48,403 bases of DNA from BD1-7 clade bacterium (GTDB lineage: Bacteria; Pseudomonadota; Gammaproteobacteria; Pseudomonadales; DT-91): NCBI GenBank assembly GCA_902705865.1, contig CACSIO010000002.1, forward strand, positions 1 through 48,403, written 5' to 3'. The translations under genes were made by a program, and so were the position numbers. Below are positions 42,983 through 48,403 of this stretch, piece by piece; position 1 is the stretch's first letter; the number at the start of each line of letters is the position of its first letter. The notes under the pieces were generated by a model. That model was not told where the DNA came from. It ran no database searches and was given only the letters and a program-made list of their open reading frames with translations.

Positions 42983-44218
42983 ATGAGTCTTATTGTTCAA
43001 AAGTTTGGCGGTACCTCAGTAGGCTCGGTTGAGCGTATTGAGGCGGTGGCTGATAAAATTGCAGGATATCGTGATCAGGGCCATAGTGTTGTTGCTGTTG
43101 TATCGGCAATGAGTGGCGAAACCAACCGGTTAATAGGGTTGGCGCACGATATTCAAGATCACCCGACACCACGTGAAATGGATGTACTGGTATCGACGGG
43201 CGAGCAGGTCACTACTGCGTTGTTAAGCATGGCGTTAAACAAGCGCGGCTACACAGCAAAATCTTATAATGGCAGCCAGGTGCGTATTCTGACCGATGAT
43301 ACGCATACCAAAGCTCGTATTAAGAGTATTGACGGAGACCGTATTCGTAAAGATATCGAAGCGGGCACTGTTGTTGTGGTAGCCGGTTTTCAGGGTGTTG
43401 ATGAAGCAGGTAATATTACAACACTCGGGCGTGGTGGTTCTGATACCACTGCTGTGGCGTTAGCCGCTGCATTAAAGGCTGATGAGTGTCAGATATATAC
43501 CGATGTGGATGGCGTCTATACGACAGACCCAAGGGTTGTCGAAAACGCGCAGCGCCTTGATACCATTACGTTTGAAGAGATGCTCGAGATGGCAAGTCTC
43601 GGCTCTAAAGTATTGCAAATCCGTTCGGTTGAATTTGCAGGAAAATATCAAGTACCACTGCGTGTGTTGTCGAGTTTTGTTGACGGCCCGGGCACACTCA
43701 TTACATTAGAGAGTGATACAAACATGGAAGCACCGGTAATTTCTGGTATTGCATTTCAGCGTGATGAAGCCAAAATTTCAATTATGGGTATTCCTGATAG
43801 GCCCGGTGTTGCTTCTCAGGTGCTTGGTCCGATCAGTGATGCGAATATCGAAGTGGATGTTATTGTGCAGAATGTTGCTGCCGATAACACCAATGATTTG
43901 ACCTTTACGGTTCATCGGAATGACCTGCAAGATGCAGCTGCTATTCTTAATCAAGTTGCTGAAAAGTTAGGCGCACGAGAAATCGTTACCGATGACCAAA
44001 TTTGTAAAGTTTCGTTAGTGGGTGTGGGCATGCGTTCACACGCTGGAATTGCAAGCAAGATGTTTGCCGCTTTGGCGGAACTTTCAATAAATATTCAGCT
44101 CATTACTACGTCTGAAATCAAAATCTCCGTAGTAGTGGATGAAAAGTACATGGAACTGGCCGTGCGTGGTTTGCACTCAGCTTTCGGGCTGGATGGTGAA
44201 CCAGAGTCTGTGGAATAA
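42983..44218 (+). CDS. lysC: aspartate kinase
   Basis: A 411-residue enzyme that phosphorylates L-aspartate, the first step to lysine, threonine and methionine. 'VQKFGGTSVGSVERI' (about 5-19) is the kinase signature and 'TLGRGGSDTTAVALAAAL' (about 152-169) the substrate and ATP site. Two ACT domains (about 265-400) carry feedback control: 'GIPDRPGVASQVLGPISDAN' and 'VGVGMRSHAGIASKMFAAL'. It is a monofunctional class with no homoserine dehydrogenase part. It lies between alaS and csrA as in related bacteria. Confidence 0.97.
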   Translation: MSLIVQKFGGTSVGSVERIEAVADKIAGYRDQGHSVVAVVSAMSGETNRLIGLAHDIQDHPTPREMDVLVSTGEQVTTALLSMALNKRGYTAKSYNGSQVRILTDDTHTKARIKSIDGDRIRKDIEAGTVVVVAGFQGVDEAGNITTLGRGGSDTTAVALAAALKADECQIYTDVDGVYTTDPRVVENAQRLDTITFEEMLEMASLGSKVLQIRSVEFAGKYQVPLRVLSSFVDGPGTLITLESDTNMEAPVISGIAFQRDEAKISIMGIPDRPGVASQVLGPISDANIEVDVIVQNVAADNTNDLTFTVHRNDLQDAAAILNQVAEKLGAREIVTDDQICKVSLVGVGMRSHAGIASKMFAALAELSINIQLITTSEIKISVVVDEKYMELAVRGLHSAFGLDGEPESVE

Positions 44219-44350
44219 GCAGACACAAGGGAGTAGGAAACAGGCATTGTCCTAATAGTGTTAACACACTAAGGGATGAGTAGGTTAATTACTTGGGAGC
44301 ACATGTATGTGTTGTGACTTCCGCATGCATGTTAGGCTTAGGAGACAAAT
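44219..44350. promoter_or_regulatory. lysC-csrA spacer
   Basis: A 132-base spacer containing the palindrome GTGTTAACAC (44259-44268) within an extended near-palindrome, and GGAG shortly before the csrA ATG. It probably carries a csrA promoter; the palindrome may be a regulator site. No terminator with a T run was seen. Confidence 0.35.
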
Positions 44351-44533
44351 ATGCTTATCTTGACCCGTCGTATTGGCGAAACTTTAATGATCGGAGACGA
44401 GGTAACAGTCACGGTTCTTGGTGTAAAAGGCAATCAGGTACGTATTGGTGTGAATGCACCAAAAGAAGTACCGGTTCACCGTGAAGAAATCTATCAGCGC
44501 ATTCAGCGTGAGAAAGAAGGTACCAGCGAGTAA
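44351..44533 (+). CDS. csrA: carbon storage regulator CsrA (RsmA)
   Basis: A 60-residue RNA-binding homodimer that controls translation of carbon, motility and biofilm genes by binding GGA motifs in leaders. The sequence '[18 protein letters not shown]' and '[21 protein letters not shown]' is almost canonical. It includes the RNA-contacting Arg44-equivalent in '[10 protein letters not shown]'. GGAG precedes the ATG by about 7 bases. It is followed by tRNA-Ser with its own promoter. Confidence 0.98.
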   Translation: MLILTRRIGETLMIGDEVTVTVLGVKGNQVRIGVNAPKEVPVHREEIYQRIQREKEGTSE

Positions 44534-44620
44534 CTGATCGTTAATTGATCGCTTTGTCGGTGTGCCGAAATGTAAGCATCAGAAAACGTACAGAAACAGG
44601 GTATGAGAGGAAAAAAACCG

Positions 44621-44648
44621 TTGATTTATAACATAAATTCGATATTAT
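44621..44648 (+). promoter_or_regulatory. tRNA-Ser promoter
   Basis: TTGATT and TATTAT with a 16-base spacer, ending 14 bases before the tRNA gene. A matching GC-poor segment precedes the tRNA. Confidence 0.6.
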
Positions 44649-44662
44649 AGCCGTCCTCTTAA

Positions 44663-44756
<94 letters not shown>

Positions 44757-44760
44757 GAAA

Positions 44761-44788
44761 AACCCGGTCTTTTGACCGGGTTTTTTTT
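44761..44788 (+). terminator. terminator after tRNA-Ser
   Basis: AACCCGGTC-tttt-GACCGGGTT followed by six further T. Perfect 9-bp stem, 8 bases past the tRNA end. Confidence 0.93.
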
Positions 44789-45169
44789 CGCTCCATTTTT
44801 TTGATTTCTTGCGTTGCTGCCTAACGGTTAGTTTATGTTATTTGAGTTAATCGTACTTTCTGCTAAATGCATTTCTTTTCTTTACAGGGCCGGCTGAATC
44901 TATATTCATCCTGAAAAACGATTCGTAGGTTTGCTGTTATCGTGTTCTCGTATGATTTTTCTAAATTGGTGTAGATCTGGATCTATGTCATTGTTAATTC
45001 GTTGTTTTTTGCTAACTTTTAAGCTTAGGTTTGATGGCTTGGATTTGATGTGTTGCGCACACTAGTAGATCTGAGTGGCATATGTTGTTTGTCGCTCTTT
45101 GCTATTGGATGGGTGAGGAATTCTGATTTGACTGTCATACAAATTAGGTTTTAATCGGGAAGAGCAATC
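44789..45169. other. intergenic region before glutamate dehydrogenase
   Basis: About 380 bases, AT-rich, with no gene. A palindrome GTGTTGCGCACAC lies near 45052-45064, about 105 bases before the start codon, and could be an operator for the dehydrogenase gene. GGGAAG lies shortly before its ATG. Confidence 0.4.
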
Positions 45170-46588
45170 ATGGGCACAGATTCAACGTTTCTTCAGTCAG
45201 TCAATAAAATGTACGAGCGTGCGGCGAGTATTCTTGAATTGTCGCCGGGGCTTACAGAGCAGATCCGCGAATGCGCCTCGGTGTATGAGGTCAGCTTTCC
45301 GGTCCGGATTCGTGGTGAATATCGCGTATTCCGAGGCTGGCGTGTTAACCATAGTGAGCACATTCTGCCGGTTAAAGGTGGGATTCGATATGCCCCTACG
45401 GTAAATCGCCATGAGGTAGAAGCATTAGCAACACTGATGACATTCAAGTGTTCGGTTATCGATGTGCCTTTCGGTGGTGCCAAGGGTGGCTTGGCGATCG
45501 ATCCCTGTGAATACTCGGTGGAAGAACTTAAAACCATTACCGTGGCGTTTACGGGGGAGTTAGCTAAGCGGGAATATATCCATCCTGCGATCAATGTTCC
45601 TGCCCCGGATATGGGAACCAGCGAGCGTGAAATGGCCTGGATGGCCGATACTTATCGACTTCTGAATCCGGATAATATCGACGCTGTTGCCTGCGTGACG
45701 GGCAAGCCTATCGCTATGGGCGGAGTCGAAGGACGTACCGAGGCAACTGGGCGTGGTGTTCAATACGGGTTGCAGGAGTTTTTCCGAAATGCTGATGAGT
45801 TGGAATCTTTAGGATTGACCGCGGGCCTGAAAGATAAACGTATTATCGTGCAAGGATTGGGTAATGTGGGTTACCACGCATCCAAATTTCTCGAAGAAGA
45901 AGATGGAGCTCTAATTATTGGTATCGTCGAAGTTGATGGAGGCATCTACAACGAAAACGGATTAGATGTTGATGCGGTACATCGTCATATTCGTGAAACG
46001 GGTGGCGTGAAGGGCTTTCCGGGTGCTGAGTTTGTTGAAGATGGTATACAGCTATTTGCTCGCGACTGCGATGTGCTGATACCTGCAGCGACAGAAGGCC
46101 AGATTAACACGGATAATGCAGATCATATTAAAGCACCGGTTATAGCCGAGGCAGCCAATGGCCCGGTTACCTATGAGGCAGACATGCTGTTGCGCGCTAA
46201 GGGAAAGATGATCATTCCGGATCTATTGCTCAATGCGGGCGGGGTTACTGTCTCGTATTTTGAATGGACAAAGAATATCTCCCATATGAATTACGGTCGC
46301 ATGGATAAAATGATCACCTCAAGGCGTCAGGACGTTGCTGTGCGAATGCTGGAGTCGGTAACCGGGAAGCAAGTGCCTTCAGCTGAGCGTAAAGCATTGC
46401 AGCGTTATGAATCCGATGAGTTGAATTTAGTCCGCTCAGGATTGGAAGACACAATGTATCGTGCTTTCCGTAAAGTACACTTGCTGTATAAAACCTCGGA
46501 TAAGATCGATGATTTACGTACCGCTGCTTACGTAATTGCTATCGAGAAGATTGCCCAGTATTACCAGAACTATTCTATTAGTGTGTAA
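45170..46588 (+). CDS. glutamate dehydrogenase (Glu/Leu/Phe/Val dehydrogenase family)
   Basis: A 472-residue enzyme that interconverts glutamate and 2-oxoglutarate plus ammonium. Substrate-binding Lys69 ('PVKGGIRY') and Lys93 ('TFKCSV'), catalytic Lys105 ('FGGAKGGL') and Asp147 ('PAPDMGTSE') are present. The nucleotide fold has 'VQGLGNVGYHA' (GxGNVG, 229-234). After it comes 'GIVEVDGGIYN', whose acidic residue suggests NAD. It is longer than the usual 410-450 residues by a C-terminal extension with 'AIEKIAQYYQNY'. Cofactor choice is uncertain. Standing between tRNA genes, it is probably monocistronic. Confidence 0.92.
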   Translation: MGTDSTFLQSVNKMYERAASILELSPGLTEQIRECASVYEVSFPVRIRGEYRVFRGWRVNHSEHILPVKGGIRYAPTVNRHEVEALATLMTFKCSVIDVPFGGAKGGLAIDPCEYSVEELKTITVAFTGELAKREYIHPAINVPAPDMGTSEREMAWMADTYRLLNPDNIDAVACVTGKPIAMGGVEGRTEATGRGVQYGLQEFFRNADELESLGLTAGLKDKRIIVQGLGNVGYHASKFLEEEDGALIIGIVEVDGGIYNENGLDVDAVHRHIRETGGVKGFPGAEFVEDGIQLFARDCDVLIPAATEGQINTDNADHIKAPVIAEAANGPVTYEADMLLRAKGKMIIPDLLLNAGGVTVSYFEWTKNISHMNYGRMDKMITSRRQDVAVRMLESVTGKQVPSAERKALQRYESDELNLVRSGLEDTMYRAFRKVHLLYKTSDKIDDLRTAAYVIAIEKIAQYYQNYSISV

Positions 46589-46675
46589 AAAGTACATAAA
46601 ACGATCAATCTAAAGGTTCGATTTTTGCTGCAGATGAAAATTGGCTTTTTTGTAAGAAAGATGCCATTTTTCATG

Positions 46676-46704
46676 TTGACATCAATAGCTTAGGCCACTA
46701 ATAT
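46676..46704 (+). promoter_or_regulatory. tRNA-Arg promoter
   Basis: TTGACA (46676-46681) and TAATAT (46699-46704) separated by exactly 17 bases: a near-ideal sigma70 promoter. Transcription should begin about 46711, 22 bases before the first tRNA-Arg. Confidence 0.85.
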
Positions 46705-46732
46705 ACGCGGCCTCTGAGGAGCAACTCGTTAT

Positions 46733-46809
46733 GCGCCAGTAGCTCAGCTGGATAGAGTACCTGGCTACGAACCAGGCGGTCGGAGGTTCGAATCCTTCCT
46801 GGCGCACCA
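46733..46809 (+). tRNA. tRNA-Arg (ACG), copy 1
   Basis: Cloverleaf with GCGCCAG/CTGGCGC acceptor arm, D arm TAGCTCAGCTGGATAGAGTA, anticodon ACG at 46767-46769, T arm GGAGGTTCGAATCCTTC and encoded CCA. 77 bases. It is the first of two identical copies. A34 is expected to be edited to inosine, reading CGU, CGC and CGA. Confidence 0.97.
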
Positions 46810-46929
46810 TTTATTAACATCGATTCTGATGGCAATAAATGAAAATAAACGAGTTTATTATATCGGTATTGTTTGAATGAAGATTCCTATTTTGGAAACT
46901 GAAATTTTGGCAATAGACGATAGTACCAA

Positions 46930-47006
46930 GCGCCAGTAGCTCAGCTGGATAGAGTACCTGGCTACGAACCAGGCGGTCGGAGGTTCGAATCCTTCCTGGC
47001 GCACCA
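46930..47006 (+). tRNA. tRNA-Arg (ACG), copy 2
   Basis: Sequence identical to the copy starting at 46733, shifted by 197 bases, with anticodon ACG at 46964-46966. The spacer between the two copies is 120 bases and AT-rich. Both are probably transcribed from the promoter at 46676. A short imperfect inverted repeat follows near 47030-47050. Confidence 0.97.
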
Positions 47007-47346
47007 TCTCTCCCCAAGATGGATTTAATAACTGCTAATTCATAGCGGTTAAATAATTAGAAAATCCGCTTCAAACAATATACTTGCTGTGTTCATGCGG
47101 TTGTCGACTGACAATTTTTGTCGACCCTGCAGGTCATATTCTTTTCCTTTTGGCGTGAATTCCCCGTAAATTTGAATCTTGTCACACTTCGTCTGTGCGC
47201 TGAGTCCCGTTTTGAGCTGATGTTGGGAATTGGCACGCTATGCGCTATGTCTTCTTATGCATTACCTGAAAAGGCGCGTGATTATGTCGCCGCCGACAAT
47301 ACCGATTGTGACGGCTATTTTGCTGGTGGTTGCACGGGGAGGGGTT
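47007..47346. other. intergenic region after tRNA-Arg
   Basis: About 340 bases with no credible gene; overlapping frames at 47118 and 47230 lack ribosome binding sites and compete with the gene starting at 47347. Inverted repeat AACTGCT/AGCGGTT near 47030-47050 (one mismatch) and a pair of TGTCGAC elements near 47101-47126 are seen. They may end the tRNA transcript or bind a regulator. Confidence 0.4.
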
Positions 47347-47745
47347 ATGAAGATCGGCCTGACTTGTTTTTTTATGTTTGCAGCGCTTCACGCCATAGCG
47401 CAAGAATGCCACGAAGCTTATAAACCGGCAGTATCGCATTTGCAAAGTGTTGAAGAACAATTGCATCGAGTAACGAATAAAAACGAATATCAGCGCAATG
47501 TACGTGAGCGTTATGACACGATTGAGCTGTTAGGGTTTGTTGCGGAAGCATGCGCTAATGAAAAAACACTGACGGCATTGCAGCGCGATCGTTGGTTGCA
47601 GATGCGAGATGTACTCTTGCATCTACGAGCCAGTGCCAGAGCGTCAGCGTTTACCAAGTTTTCTGATTGGATAGCGTCAAAAAATGAAGACCTTAATGCT
47701 TGTCTGTTAATTACTAACGCGAGCGTTCAGGTCGATAAGGAATAA
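47347..47745 (+). CDS. secreted hypothetical protein
   Basis: A 132-residue protein with a signal peptide (residues 1-19, ending HAIAQ) and a mostly helical mature part: 'YKPAVSHLQSVEEQLHRVTN', 'ERYDTIELLGFVAEAC', 'LQMRDVLLHLRASARASA'. Three Cys in the mature part could bond. The ATG at 47347 is preceded by GGGAGGGG, which decides it over the longer frame from 47230. I do not recognise a family. It is alone, convergent with the sulfotransferase gene. Confidence 0.6.
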   Translation: MKIGLTCFFMFAALHAIAQECHEAYKPAVSHLQSVEEQLHRVTNKNEYQRNVRERYDTIELLGFVAEACANEKTLTALQRDRWLQMRDVLLHLRASARASAFTKFSDWIASKNEDLNACLLITNASVQVDKE

Positions 47746-47910
47746 CTCGAAAAACCTGATAGGTTTGGGTGTATGATGCGGCGACGATGCGCGTTGATAC
47801 CGTTAGGTGCTTGGCGTCTCTGTCGATAAACGCCTTCACCTATTGATGGCTTGCCGAAGATACATTCGATGAGTGACGCCCAAATAATGAGTTAGCGTGT
47901 CGTCGCTGCC

Positions 47911-48403
47911 TTAATCTTCGATAACGATGTCGTATTTTTGTATATATGGCTCAAAGCGTTTGATGACAGTATCACGATCAAGGCCGAACTCTGCAAAATC
48001 ATATTCATGCTTGCCATGTTTACCCAGCTTGTTTGTATCTGCATAGCGTTGAAAAGCAGCATCGGTTGTTTCCGACAGTGGTAGTTCAAAGGTGTCATAG
48101 ATGCGTCGAACCACGGCCAAAGAATCGCTTGTGAAATCTTTATACTGGATATCCAATACGCGGCCTGATGGAAGCGCTTGACGTTGTGCCATGCTGGCTT
48201 CGACTTTACGGGCGAGATACTCCATAACAGTAGGGCCAAGCGTCTTGCGGTCAAAATCACGTTCGACCATTAGCGCATTCATCATGCTGGCGTAGCTGGT
48301 TACTGCTTCTAACGGATTTCTATGGGTGATGATGATGCAGGCATCAGGGAACATGTCGACGATTTTATCCAGGGCCCATAAATGTGCCGGCGATTTTAGT
48401 AAC
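47911..48403 (-). CDS. sulfotransferase-family protein, N-terminus cut by window end
   Basis: The C-terminal 163 or so residues of a larger protein. The frame runs open to the window edge ('LLKSPAHLWALDKIVD', then 'MFPDACIIITHRNPLEAV'). 'KSPAHLWAL' and 'IITHRNPLEAVTSYASMM' match the PAPS-dependent sulfotransferase family (Sulfotransfer_3), the second holding the 3'-phosphate-binding Arg and Ser. 'ILDIQYKDF' and 'YDTFELPLSE' are further family marks. The N-terminal 5'-phosphosulfate loop lies outside the window. The ATG at 48354 is therefore internal. The substrate is unknown. Confidence 0.85.
   Translation of the reverse strand, partial: LLKSPAHLWALDKIVDMFPDACIIITHRNPLEAVTSYASMMNALMVERDFDRKTLGPTVMEYLARKVEASMAQRQALPSGRVLDIQYKDFTSDSLAVVRRIYDTFELPLSETTDAAFQRYADTNKLGKHGKHEYDFAEFGLDRDTVIKRFEPYIQKYDIVIED

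Noticed and set aside
47118..47423. ORF of 101 codons after the tRNA-Arg genes
   Set aside because: No ribosome binding site, unlike-protein composition, and it overlaps the better supported secreted-protein gene at 47347 in another frame.

Overview
The window reads as a chromosomal segment of a marine-type gammaproteobacterium of moderate GC content. The strongest clue is the right-hand block alaS - lysC - csrA - tRNA-Ser(GCU) - tRNA-Arg(ACG), a gene order familiar from Pseudomonas and its relatives. KAS I (FabB), a YqhD/YqhC-like pair, GreB and a RudS-like desulfidase agree with this. No genus can be named from the sequence alone. No CRISPR array, complete IS element, prophage or plasmid replication gene was seen.

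Layout. 1-1079: gene-poor edge with small hairpins. 1080-3003: a translationally coupled membrane pair (DUF2157 plus GDYXXLXY). 3044-8187: exported or membrane proteins, namely a coiled-coil protein, a Vgb-like propeller, a small secreted repeat protein and a large orphan membrane protein. 8383-11702: YqhD-type aldehyde reductase with divergent AraC regulator, then an FMN alpha-hydroxy-acid oxidase. 11783-15342: the tail of a sedolisin-like protease gene (pseudogene), a soluble GAF hybrid histidine kinase and fabB. 15408-19361: APC permease, an EgtD-like methyltransferase without visible ergothioneine partners, and an extended SDR. 19596-22553: a region of decay and repeats, with a 17-bp perfect inverted repeat, a small hypothetical gene with an operator-like palindrome, three 16-bp-spaced direct repeats, a broken Na+/phosphate cotransporter gene and a LuxR-type regulator. 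22904-28464: a steroid 5-alpha-reductase-like enzyme, then a large secreted calcium-binding/beta-helix protein with a C-terminal membrane anchor, followed by a membrane-anchored aspartic protease and a rhomboid protease. 28588-34035: an ODP-type di-iron protein with a well placed FNR/Anr box, an M48 lipoprotein protease, small accessory genes and a cytochrome c/sorbosone-dehydrogenase-like fusion. 34250-42659: alanine dehydrogenase, FAD oxidoreductase, RudS-greB-M23-Trm112, HIT and alaS. 42983-47006: lysC, csrA, tRNAs and glutamate dehydrogenase. The right edge holds a small secreted protein and a sulfotransferase cut by the window end.

Best leads for new biology: (1) the 24165-28464 locus, where a surface protein with an unusual C-terminal sorting tail sits beside an aspartic and a rhomboid protease; (2) the ODP gene behind a perfect FNR box and a -10 element at class II distance; (3) the Na/Pi cotransporter pseudogene, whose second QSSS signature is interrupted by an amber codon; (4) the orphan EgtD-like enzyme; (5) the repeat/palindrome cluster around 19596-20484. 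Functions come from reading motifs by eye; no database search was possible.
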